Below, piece after piece: positions 56,896 to 64,000 of a stretch of DNA of 64,000 nucleotides. Every line of letters starts with the position of its first letter. Within the stretch, counting starts at the first letter, position 1. The notes under the pieces are model-generated. The model saw nothing but the letters and a program-made list of their open reading frames with translations, ran no database searches and was not told where the DNA came from. This DNA comes from Blautia obeum ATCC 29174. GTDB lineage: Bacteria > Bacillota > Clostridia > Lachnospirales > Lachnospiraceae. Position numbers and translations under genes: made by a program. Location of the stretch: NCBI RefSeq assembly GCF_025147765.1, contig NZ_CP102265.1, positions 1,185,001-1,249,000 of the forward strand. The letters are read 5' to 3'.

Positions 56896-57154
56896 AAAAC
56901 AGAAATGCGCATTTGATTTGCTGCCATTCCATGTTATTGAGGCAGCATCAACTGGTGATACTGAGGCAATCCAGGCAGTGTTGAAGCATTATGAAGGGTA
57001 CATAACAGTTTTGGCTACCAGAAAAATGTTTGACGAATTTGGACAGGTGCATTACTGTGTAGATGAAACTCTGCGTCAACGCCTGGAAGCAAAACTGATT
57101 ACTAAGACCTTGGGATTTGATACGAAATCATATGTAAGGAAAAGTAATCAGTAA
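56882..57154 (+). CDS. Helix-turn-helix domain protein of Tn916-type ICEs
   Basis: A 90-residue protein (MKKSKKQKCAFDLLPFHVIEAASTGDTEAIQAVLKHYEGYI) with the usual C-terminus DETLRQRLEAKLITKTLGF. It belongs to the short HTH_16-like family that follows the sigma-like gene in these elements. It resembles sigma region 2 in part, so the pair could work as a split sigma factor. Role otherwise unknown. Confidence 0.8.
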   Translation: MKKSKKQKCAFDLLPFHVIEAASTGDTEAIQAVLKHYEGYITVLATRKMFDEFGQVHYCVDETLRQRLEAKLITKTLGFDTKSYVRKSNQ

Positions 57155-57578
57155 AGGGAGTATTTAATATAGATTCCTTTTCCCCTTCAGGAATTTTTGT
57201 ACCTTGAAAATTGTATATTGTTTTACATACAGGACGTGAAGATATGTAGAGCCACTAGGTAAATCCGCCATGATATATCTGCTCTGTTAATGGAGTAAAT
57301 ACGAGGAAATGCTGAAATATAACATTGAAGTAAAGGTATGGAGCGAGAAGAATTTGACAAAATGTGTAGCAGCTGCACAGGGCGACGAAGCATATCTGTG
57401 ATAATGATACTTCCAGAAAAAATCTGGTCATATTTAATGACGGTGCAAAACCGATGTGGGCAGAGTACTGAACTGCCACCTGTATTGTAATTTTATCTGC
57501 CGATGACAGTGTATAAAATTGTAAATTGTCATGGGCAGATAAAAATGTTTTGTCCAAAGAGAAAAGGAGGAGAGAAGA
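57155..57578. other. Non-coding stretch upstream of xis
   Basis: No confident gene in about 420 bp. A 30-codon frame (57309-57401, MLKYNIEVKVWSEKNL...) lacks a properly spaced ribosome site. TTATCTGCC (57489-57497) and GGCAGATAA (57533-57541) can pair in RNA and may form a leader structure before xis. Confidence 0.4.
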
Positions 57579-57800
57579 GTGGCGATTAAAATTGAAAAAG
57601 GTAAGATTCCAATTTGGGAAAAATATATGCTTACGGTGGATGAAGCAGTGCAATATTTCGGAATAGGTGAAAAGAAAATAAGGATGCTTATTTCGGAACA
57701 TCTAAATTCAGAATGTTGCTTTACAGTCCAGGTGGGGTGTAAGTCATTGATTAACCGTAAGAAATTTGAGGCCTTTCTGGATCAGACTACGTCTTTGTAA
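57579..57800 (+). CDS. xis: Excisionase (Tn916 Xis-like)
   Basis: A 73-residue basic protein that would bend DNA at the ICE ends and direct Int to excision. IPIWEKYMLTVDEAVQYFGIGEKKIRML is close to Tn916 Xis ([28 protein letters not shown] as I recall). Start GTG 57579 with AAAGGAGGAG upstream. The integrase gene follows after about 100 bp. Confidence 0.9.
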   Translation: MAIKIEKGKIPIWEKYMLTVDEAVQYFGIGEKKIRMLISEHLNSECCFTVQVGCKSLINRKKFEAFLDQTTSL

Positions 57801-57840
57801 AAAATATACGAACAATTTAGCGCTTTAAAGTGGAAATGTT

Positions 57841-57879
57841 AGCCCTGGTATGATATAATACCTATATCGTGCTAGGGCT
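57841..57879 (+). promoter_or_regulatory. Long RNA hairpin just upstream of int
   Basis: Arms 57841-57857 and 57863-57879 pair over all 17 positions, with 14 Watson-Crick and 3 G-U pairs and a 5-base loop (atacc). It ends 25 bp before the int start. The absence of a T-run argues against a plain terminator. Confidence 0.65.
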
Positions 57880-57904
57880 TCTTCGTAGAAAGGGGCGAAG
57901 ACGT

Positions 57905-59119
57905 TTGGGTAAAACAAAACGTGACCAAAAACGACGAGATAAAAAAGGTCGAATTTTACGAAACGGAGAAAGTCAAAGAAAAGATGGAAGATATGCGTTT
58001 GTATATACAGATTGTTATGGAAAGCAGAAGTTTTTGTATAGTTGGAAATTAGAGCCAACAGATTCTCTGCCAACTGGATGCAGACCATGCTTAGCTCTAA
58101 GGGAAAAAGAAAAAAATATCCAAAGAGATTTACATGATGGTATAGTACCTTACGGAGGAAATTTAACAGTTTTGGATTTGGTTCAAAAATATATTGGACA
58201 AAAAAAGGGGGTTCGTCATAATACTCAGGCGAACTATGATTTTGTGATCAATATAATAAAAAAAGAAGAATTTGGAACCAGAAGAATAGATAAAATAAAA
58301 TTGTCGGATGCAAAAGCATGGTTTATTAAGCTGCAAGCAGATGGAAGAGGATACAGTTCCATTCACAGTGTGCGTGGAATTGTAAGACCTGCATTTCAGA
58401 TGGCAGTTGAAGATGATTTACTGCGCAAGAATCCTTTTGAATTTCAATTATGTACAGTTGTCGTAAATGACAGTGTTACAAGACAGGCAATTACAAAAGA
58501 ACAGGAAGAGTTATTTCTGGAGTTTATCCGAAATGATGACCATTACTCAAAATACTATAATGGAATGTTTATTTTGTTTAAGACTGGACTTCGTATTTCT
58601 GAGTTTTGTGGATTGACAGTGAAAGATATTGATCTTCAGGAGAGAAAAATCAATGTGAATCATCAGCTTCAGAGAACCAGAGGAATGCAGTACGTCATTG
58701 AAGATACCAAAACTTCAAGTGGAACACGAATGTTGCCGATGACAGATGAAGTTTATGAATGTTTTGAACAGATTGTGAAAAATCGTAAAAAAGTAAGGGT
58801 TGAGCCGATTGTAGATGGATATAGTCGATTTTTATTCCTGGATAAAAAAGATATGCCTGAGGTAGCACTCCATTGGGAAAAACATTTTCAGTGGGCGTTA
58901 GGAAAGTATAATCGTACTCATGAGGAACAAATGCCAAAGATCACACCTCATGTATGTAGGCATACATATTGTTCCAATATGGCGAAAGCTGGAATGAATC
59001 CGAAGGCACTCCAATATTTAATGGGACATTCTGATATAGGGGTTACGTTAAACGTATATACGCATCTGGGATTAATTGATGCAAAAGAAGAGATGAATAG
59101 GATTGCAAAACTGGCATAG
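57905..59119 (+). CDS. int: Tyrosine integrase (Tn916-type)
   Basis: A 404-residue integrase that integrates and excises the ICE. An N-terminal arm-binding domain (KKGRILRNGESQRKDGRYAFVYTDCYGKQKFLYSWKL) matches the Tn916 Int arm domain; the catalytic domain has Arg in TGLRISEFCGL, Lys in TKTSSGTRMLP, HVCRHTYCSN, and LMGHSDIGVTLNVYTHLG with the nucleophilic Tyr. TTG 57905 is preferred, with AAAGGGG upstream; a GTG at 57869 sits inside the hairpin. Confidence 0.93.
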   Translation: MGKTKRDQKRRDKKGRILRNGESQRKDGRYAFVYTDCYGKQKFLYSWKLEPTDSLPTGCRPCLALREKEKNIQRDLHDGIVPYGGNLTVLDLVQKYIGQKKGVRHNTQANYDFVINIIKKEEFGTRRIDKIKLSDAKAWFIKLQADGRGYSSIHSVRGIVRPAFQMAVEDDLLRKNPFEFQLCTVVVNDSVTRQAITKEQEELFLEFIRNDDHYSKYYNGMFILFKTGLRISEFCGLTVKDIDLQERKINVNHQLQRTRGMQYVIEDTKTSSGTRMLPMTDEVYECFEQIVKNRKKVRVEPIVDGYSRFLFLDKKDMPEVALHWEKHFQWALGKYNRTHEEQMPKITPHVCRHTYCSNMAKAGMNPKALQYLMGHSDIGVTLNVYTHLGLIDAKEEMNRIAKLA

Positions 59120-59334
59120 TATGATAAAATAATAGAAAAAAGAATTAAAAATAATCTGATTATAAGGTTCTTAGAAAGCCTGTTTTCCAGGCTGATTATT
59201 ACTAAGAAGTTACTAAATTTGGATAAGAAAATATACGAATTTATGCTGTGATATACAGGAAAATGACAGGATTGAAGATTATCGGAAAATGCCTGTAAAC
59301 AGCGTAAATACAGCATTTCAAGGAGTTTTAAGCA
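59120..59334. other. ICE right end region
   Basis: AT-rich, holds a hairpin AGCCTG...CAGGCT (59176-59192) after int. The ICE/chromosome junction must be here but I could not identify the core. Ribosome site AAGGAG of the phosphatase gene lies at 59320-59325. Confidence 0.5.
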
Positions 59335-59835
59335 ATGATAAGAGTGTTATTTGTCTGCCACGGCAATATCTGTCGTTCTCCAATGGCAGAATTTATATTT
59401 AAGGACATGGTCAATAACCGTGGACTAGGTGACCAGTTCTACATCGCCTCTGCGGCGACGAGTACGGAAGAAATCTGGAATGGAATCGGGAATCCGGTGT
59501 ATCCGCCGGCGAAGCGTGAACTGGCGAAACATGGAATTTCCTGTGAAGGGAAAAGGGCAGTGCAGCTTAAAAAATCAGATTATGACAAATATGATTATCT
59601 GATTGCTATGGAAGAACGAAACAGAAAAAATATGCTTCGGATTCTTGGCAAAGACGCGAAAAATAAGGTAAGCCTTCTGCTGGATTATGCGGACGAACAC
59701 GGGGATATCGCAGATCCATGGTACACAGGAAATTTTGACATTACATATCGCGACGTAGTCAGGGGATGCGAGGGCTTTCTGACATATCTGGAAGGCAAAG
59801 GGCAGATTATTATGAATGAAACTGACCTGATCTGA
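59335..59835 (+). CDS. Low molecular weight protein-tyrosine phosphatase
   Basis: A 166-residue phosphatase. The P-loop VCHGNICRSPMAEFIF (C-x4-N-ICRS form) lies at residues 7-22 and the catalytic acid in IADPWYTGNFDITYRDV. It hydrolyses phosphotyrosine and may act on wall polysaccharide kinases. Good AAGGAG upstream. It appears to be the first chromosomal gene beyond the ICE. Confidence 0.93.
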   Translation: MIRVLFVCHGNICRSPMAEFIFKDMVNNRGLGDQFYIASAATSTEEIWNGIGNPVYPPAKRELAKHGISCEGKRAVQLKKSDYDKYDYLIAMEERNRKNMLRILGKDAKNKVSLLLDYADEHGDIADPWYTGNFDITYRDVVRGCEGFLTYLEGKGQIIMNETDLI

Positions 59836-60053
59836 ATTTTATTCTAAAGTATTTTTATAATAAGAAATGTTATAAAAACAATTGTCGATATTCACGATTT
59901 TTGTCGAACGAATTTTCTTTACATAAACAATATTATGCGGTATCCTCTAGATACAGCAACTCTTGAAGGGAGCATCTGCTTCCTTCTTTCTTCAAATCTA
60001 TTTAAGTCATGGGCAGATCGCCCGAATAATTCAGGAAAGATGAGGAATTGAAT

Positions 60054-60980
60054 ATGGAAAACGGTTACGAAAACTTCGTGGACACTTTGAGACAGAGTCT
60101 TCTTAAGGAAACTTCTTATGAAGAAGAAATGATCTGTTATAAGAAGGCTGAGGAATATCCTCCGACTTCGGGTGACAGACTGCTTTTGAAAAACAGACAG
60201 AAGGAAGGCGTTTATGAAGTCTGTGCACTTTATGTGCGAGATCTGTATGATGAATTTCAAAATGGATGGAGCATGGAGAATATCATACAGGAAATTATGA
60301 AAAGATTAGATACGCTTGCTCGTTCCGAGTGTTTTGAAAAAAGTAAAAATCTGGACAGTTACGAAAAGGTAAAGGGAGATCTGTTTATCCGCCTGATGAA
60401 TGTGGTTAAATATCGAGATGAACTGAAGAATGCAATTTTTCGAACCGTTGGGGATATTGCACTGGTATTATATGCCCGGATGGGAGAACTGGATGGATGC
60501 AGTACCAGCATTAAAATAAAAAAACATATGTTACAGAAATGGGAGCAGGATGAACAGTCAGTGTTTAATGAGGCACTTTTGAATACGTATTTTATTTCGC
60601 CACCAAGAATTTATTGCTGGGAGAAACTTCTATATAATTTGGATTATGAAGGCGAGAATTTTATGAATCTGCTGTTTGATATGTCTTTGAAGAAAGATGC
60701 AATAGGAAATTGTCTGAGTACATCTGTCCGGACCAATGGAGCAGTGGCTGTTTTTTTACCCGGAGTTGCGCAGCGATTGGGGAAACTTATTGGTGGCAGT
60801 TTTTATATGGTGTTTACAAGTATTCATGAAGTAATGATACACAGCGAAGATAGTGCAGATCCAAGAAAGCTAAAAGAGGTTCTGGCAGAGACTGTAGAGG
60901 AAACGACACCGGAAGAAGATTTTCTTACCTATTATGTGTACCATTACAATGCGGAAACTGGTCAGTTCAGCTATTATTGA
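60054..60980 (+). CDS. DUF5688-like protein
   Basis: A 308-residue cytoplasmic protein (MENGYENFVDTLRQSLLKET). The layout, with VKGDLFIRLMNVVKYRDEL and a C-terminal GGSFYMVFTSIHEVMIH, recalls the DUF5688 family common in Lachnospiraceae; identification is from memory. Function unknown. ATG 60054 is preferred because GAGGA lies 7 bp upstream. It stands alone between two terminator-poor gaps. Confidence 0.65.
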   Translation: MENGYENFVDTLRQSLLKETSYEEEMICYKKAEEYPPTSGDRLLLKNRQKEGVYEVCALYVRDLYDEFQNGWSMENIIQEIMKRLDTLARSECFEKSKNLDSYEKVKGDLFIRLMNVVKYRDELKNAIFRTVGDIALVLYARMGELDGCSTSIKIKKHMLQKWEQDEQSVFNEALLNTYFISPPRIYCWEKLLYNLDYEGENFMNLLFDMSLKKDAIGNCLSTSVRTNGAVAVFLPGVAQRLGKLIGGSFYMVFTSIHEVMIHSEDSADPRKLKEVLAETVEETTPEEDFLTYYVYHYNAETGQFSYY

Positions 60981-61055
60981 AGCAATCTGATTATCCCGTA
61001 TGCTTTTTATCAGTGTGTGCATATACTAATTAAAAAGCAGTCAGGAGATACAAAA

Positions 61056-61820
61056 TTGGCTTATAAAATTGTTTTGGATGCGGGACATGGCGGAACGGAT
61101 CCCGGTGCTGTATATAATGGAAGAAATGAAAAAGATGATAATCTTGCACTTGCACAAGCGGTAGGAAAAATCCTTGAAGACAATGGTGTGGATGTGGTAT
61201 ATACTAGAACAGAAGATATTTACCAGACGCCATTTGAGAAGGCAAGAATCGCAAATCAGTCAGGTGCAGATTATTTTATCTCTTTTCATCGGAATAGCAG
61301 CCCTGAAGATAATCAATATCAGGGCGTAGAAGTTCTGGTATATGACAAAAGTGGAATTAAGTATCAGATGGCACAAAATATTGTTGGAGCACTGGGGGAA
61401 CTTGGATTCAGAGAAATAGGAGTAAAAGAACGTCCGGGACTGGTCGTTCTGCGAAGAACCAGAATGCCTGCTCTTCTCATTGAAACCGGATTTATAAACT
61501 CAGATGCGGATAATGCATTATATGATGAGAAAAAAGATGAAATAGCACAGGCGATTGCAGGCGCAATTCTAGGAACGTTATCGGAAGAAACGATAGAAGC
61601 TCCTTTGTATTATCGGGTACAGACCGGCGCATTTCGGAACAGAGAGAATGCAGACCGTATGCTTTATCAATTGACAGATCAGGGATATCCGGCATTTCTG
61701 TTGAATGAAAATGATTTATATAAAGTACAGGTTGGTGCATTTCAGCAGATTGGAAATGCAATAAATATGGAACAACGCCTCAGAGATGCAGGATATAGTA
61801 CGGTCATTGTAACAAAATAA
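61056..61820 (+). CDS. N-acetylmuramoyl-L-alanine amidase with SPOR repeats
   Basis: A 254-residue amidase_3 enzyme: zinc motif DAGHGGTDPGA, Glu in NEKDDNLALAQAVG, SFHRNS, and catalytic Glu in LLIETGFINSDADN. Two SPOR-like repeats end the protein (YYRVQTGAFRNRENADRML and LYKVQVGAFQQIGNAINME), which bind denuded septal glycan. Start TTG 61056 has AGGAG 8 bp upstream. No signal peptide is seen, unlike most exported amidases, so export may need another route or a missed start; it could also be spore-associated. Confidence 0.88.
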   Translation: MAYKIVLDAGHGGTDPGAVYNGRNEKDDNLALAQAVGKILEDNGVDVVYTRTEDIYQTPFEKARIANQSGADYFISFHRNSSPEDNQYQGVEVLVYDKSGIKYQMAQNIVGALGELGFREIGVKERPGLVVLRRTRMPALLIETGFINSDADNALYDEKKDEIAQAIAGAILGTLSEETIEAPLYYRVQTGAFRNRENADRMLYQLTDQGYPAFLLNENDLYKVQVGAFQQIGNAINMEQRLRDAGYSTVIVTK

Positions 61821-61842
61821 ACCAAAAGAGAAGGTATCGAAT

Positions 61843-62427
61843 ATGTACGAAGAGTTCATAAAAGAAACAAGTAAGTTCATTTTTGCAGAAAATAAGCCAG
61901 AGAAAGCGGATATTATTTTTGTACCCGGCAATGGTTATTCACAGATGGCAGAGAGAGCGGCACAGCTGTATGCGAAAAAATATGCTCTATTTGTACTGCC
62001 AAGTGGAAAATACAGTATTTCTACAGGCAGATTTGGCGGAGTACTAACTGGTCAGAAACGGTACAGTGGAGAGTATCAGACGGAATGGGAATTTTTAAAG
62101 GATGTACTGATGAAGAATGGTGTGCCGGCGGATGCTGTTCTGAAGGAAGATCAGGCGACATTTACCTGGGAAAATGCAAAGTTTTCCAGAAAAGTTACAG
62201 ATCAGGCAGGTATTAATATAAGGAAGGCAATTATTTGTTGCAAAAATTATCATGCTAGAAGAGCCTTAATGTATTATCAGAGGGCATATCCGGACACTGA
62301 GTTTCGGGTATGCCCATGTTGTGTTGATGGCATTACCAGAGATAATTGGACAGAGTCTGAGAGAGGAATAAAAGAAGTTCTTGCAGAAGTAAACAGAATA
62401 GTCACTCAATTCTCACTAATGATGTAA
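61843..62427 (+). CDS. YdcF/DUF218-like protein
   Basis: A 194-residue protein of the YdcF (SAM-binding ElyC/SanA/YdcF) family: ADIIFVPGNGYSQMAERAAQLY, EWEFLKDVLMKNGVPADAVLKED, TWENAKFSRKV and a C-terminal NYHARRALMYYQRAYPDTEF. These proteins have a Rossmann-like fold with unclear role in the envelope. It lies 22 bp after the amidase, so the two are likely one operon. No membrane segment seen. Confidence 0.85.
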   Translation: MYEEFIKETSKFIFAENKPEKADIIFVPGNGYSQMAERAAQLYAKKYALFVLPSGKYSISTGRFGGVLTGQKRYSGEYQTEWEFLKDVLMKNGVPADAVLKEDQATFTWENAKFSRKVTDQAGINIRKAIICCKNYHARRALMYYQRAYPDTEFRVCPCCVDGITRDNWTESERGIKEVLAEVNRIVTQFSLMM

Positions 62428-62714
62428 TCTTGATAAATATAAAAAAAATAATTTGGGGGTGTCGAAAAAAGTAGAACTGTGATATAATGCTTGTGTCGTA
62501 AAATAAAATATTGTGTTACAAATTAGTTACGAAAAGATAAAAGTTTCATATACGACAAAATAGATATTTTTATATTACAGTACTTAAATTCGAATTATAT
62601 ATGATATAGAAACAAGTTACATTTTTGGTTTAAAGATTACATAAATAATATGAAGCTGCCGGCATATAATGGCTTTGCGTGGCAGTAATGAATATAGATT
62701 GAGGTGTGAGGATT
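62428..62714. other. Long leader and promoter region of the surface protein
   Basis: Extended -10 TGATATAAT at 62480-62488 with a poor -35 gives a leader of about 220 nt. A hairpin with CTGCC / GGCAG arms (about 62655-62684) lies near the gene. It does not match a riboswitch class I know. Confidence 0.4.
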
Positions 62715-64000
62715 ATGATGAAAAAGAGGAAGAATGTGCAGTTTATTGCTGCTGCAGCACTTACCGCAGCACTTGTAACAAGTCAGTTTTCATTTGCAAC
62801 AGTAATGGGAGACGATACATCGACCGTACAGGTCAGCAGTCTGATCCCGAATAATGTTACGATTGATCAGCCAGTTCCTCTTTCAGATATTTCACTTCCG
62901 AAGAGTGATTATGGAACACTTTCCTGGGCAGATGGGTCTTGTGTACCGTCAGCGAGAGTGCAGACTTATGATGTTGTATTTCGTCCGTATAATGCTGCTG
63001 ATCTGGCGAAGATTTCTGGTTGGGATGGGCAGTCAGAGGCAATTTACAGCAGTGTGACAGTTGTTGTAAGCAGTATCAGTAAGGATTCAGATTATGAGGG
63101 GGCTCAGACAGAGCAGGAAGCTGCAGATACTGAGAATACGACACAAAACACAGAAGAAAACACAGAGGCCGGCACGACAGATAATACTGAAGAAAATACG
63201 GAAACTACTGTTCCGGAAGTAACTCCGGAAGTAACGGAAAACCCGGAAAATACAGAGAACACAGCAGACTCTGAGTCCACAGAGGATAAGAGTAACGCAG
63301 ATACAGACAGCACAGAAGTGACGGAAACACCGGATAATGATAATACAGACAATATTATTACTGAGAATACGGAAGCACCGGCTGTAACAGTAACTCCGTC
63401 AGAAAATAGAGATACACCAGAGGCCGTTGAGACACCGGGACCTGCAGATATCGCAGAAGTTACTGAGGCACCGTCAGTGACAGATACACCGTCAGTGACA
63501 GATACACCGGAACCTACAGTGACTCCGGAGACTGATAAAGACAATATTTTTGATGGAACAGAGAAAGATATCACAGCAGATGACCGAGCTCAGTCGGTTG
63601 AGGAGGACACAGAGCCGTCTGATGAAGAAAAAGCACAGATAGCAGAAAAAAATCACACATGCAATGGCATTTCTGTATCAGGGATCAATCTTCCATGGTA
63701 CGTACAGTTCAGGGCTGCAAGTGGTGAGAATTATGAATTTACCAATGAAGCAGAAGCAAATGTATTCAAATCTTATGATTTTGAATTATGGGATCTGAAA
63801 AACAATACAGAGTATGAGATCCCAGATGGTGAATATCTGAGTGTGACAGTTCCTGTTAAGGCCGGATATGATTATACAATTGAGCATCTTCTGGACAGTG
63901 GTGCTATGGAAACAATCGTGCCAAGTGTTGAGGGCAGTACAATGGTATTCAGTACACACTCTTTCAGCCCGTTTGGAATTGCAGGAAGCAAGGCACTTGT
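62715..64000 (+). CDS. Secreted Thr/Pro/Glu-rich surface protein, 5' part
   Basis: The gene runs off the right edge. Signal peptide MMKKRKNVQFIAAAALTAALVTSQFSFA; then an InlB/listeria-repeat-like segment (VQTYDVVFRPYNAADLAKIS), a long low-complexity stalk of about 170 residues rich in Thr, Glu, Pro and Asp with TPSVTD repeats, and a folded region opening with NHTCNGISVSGINLPWYVQFRA. Probably exported and possibly anchored; the C-terminus is not visible. Chromosomal, not ICE. Confidence 0.8.
   Translation, partial: MMKKRKNVQFIAAAALTAALVTSQFSFATVMGDDTSTVQVSSLIPNNVTIDQPVPLSDISLPKSDYGTLSWADGSCVPSARVQTYDVVFRPYNAADLAKISGWDGQSEAIYSSVTVVVSSISKDSDYEGAQTEQEAADTENTTQNTEENTEAGTTDNTEENTETTVPEVTPEVTENPENTENTADSESTEDKSNADTDSTEVTETPDNDNTDNIITENTEAPAVTVTPSENRDTPEAVETPGPADIAEVTEAPSVTDTPSVTDTPEPTVTPETDKDNIFDGTEKDITADDRAQSVEEDTEPSDEEKAQIAEKNHTCNGISVSGINLPWYVQFRAASGENYEFTNEAEANVFKSYDFELWDLKNNTEYEIPDGEYLSVTVPVKAGYDYTIEHLLDSGAMETIVPSVEGSTMVFSTHSFSPFGIAGSKAL

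Larger units (their letters stand above)
1..59250. mobile_element. Tn916/Tn1549-like integrative conjugative element, right-hand part
   Basis: The stretch holds the usual backbone genes of a Tn1549/CTn-type ICE in order: DUF4366-like protein, topoisomerase III, Cna-B adhesin, methyltransferase/helicase, ArdC-type protein, TTRAP, relaxase, MobC, sigma-like factor, HTH protein, Xis and Tn916-type Int. The left end lies outside the window. The right end must fall between the integrase stop at 59119 and the phosphatase gene at 59335; 59250 is only a midpoint, because I could not find the attachment core. Two smaller elements are nested inside it. The order matches the family as I know it; the boundary is inference. 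Confidence 0.85.

Noticed and set aside
59120..59334. tRNA gene as integration target
   Set aside because: No cloverleaf or tRNA-like CCA end could be read in this stretch.
63104..63574. Ser/Val-rich minus-strand frame of 156 codons
   Set aside because: It is the complement of the Thr/Glu/Pro stalk repeats of the surface protein and lacks a ribosome site.

Overview
The window looks like the genome of a gut Clostridia bacterium, most likely of the Lachnospiraceae. The reasons are the low-GC codon use, AGGAGG-type ribosome sites, a Tn916-type integrase, Clostridia-type mobile modules, and a DUF5688-like gene in the chromosomal part. The species cannot be named from the sequence. About 59 kb is one end of a large Tn916/Tn1549-like integrative conjugative element (ICE) whose other end lies left of position 1. 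The last ~4.7 kb looks chromosomal.

Layout. 1-11.1 kb is ICE backbone: the 3' end of a DUF4366-like membrane protein, topoisomerase III, a giant 14-repeat SpaA/Cna-B adhesin, a Cro/cI regulator and a type I toxin-antitoxin locus with a readable antisense RNA. 11.1-29.9 kb is one backbone gene, a fused methyltransferase/SNF2 helicase. It is broken once by a single-base frameshift and again by an 11.0-kb Tn4451-like integrative mobilizable element (IME) carrying tet(O), sigma-like regulators, a RecA-like ATPase, a MobV relaxase, ParB and a large serine recombinase. A tnpV-family gene is nested out of frame inside the helicase gene. 29.9-37.9 kb is an ArdC-type polyvalent protein gene split by a 4.15-kb element with three overlapping tyrosine recombinases, RIT or Tn554-like. 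37.9-38.2 kb is a TTRAP gene.

38.4-53.7 kb is the cargo and mobilization zone. First comes an ECF sigma, membrane protein and ABC transporter operon. Then comes a truncated copy of a wHTH-relaxase segment fused to a TTRAP fragment. Next is a mec-like beta-lactam module: a MecA-type PBP, two paralogous secreted proteins, BlaR1 and BlaI, with a perfect BlaI-type palindrome inside the PBP promoter. An intact wHTH-relaxase-MobC set and a candidate oriT follow. The two wHTH-relaxase copies are 1.36-kb direct repeats offset by 9284 bp, so the beta-lactam module sits on a unit that could be lost or amplified by homologous recombination.

53.7-59.2 kb is the regulatory and integration end: YjbR-like protein, ParE-type toxin-antitoxin, two HTH repressors with repeated operators, sigma-like factor, HTH protein, Xis and Int. 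59.3-64 kb is chromosomal: LMW phosphotyrosine phosphatase, DUF5688-like protein, amidase with SPOR repeats, YdcF-like protein and a truncated secreted surface protein.

Taken together this is a nested, multi-resistance ICE (tet(O) plus an inducible PBP). Two of its large transfer-associated genes are interrupted by other elements, while relaxase, oriT candidate, Xis and Int remain intact. All identifications come from reading motifs and from memory of families; no database search was possible.
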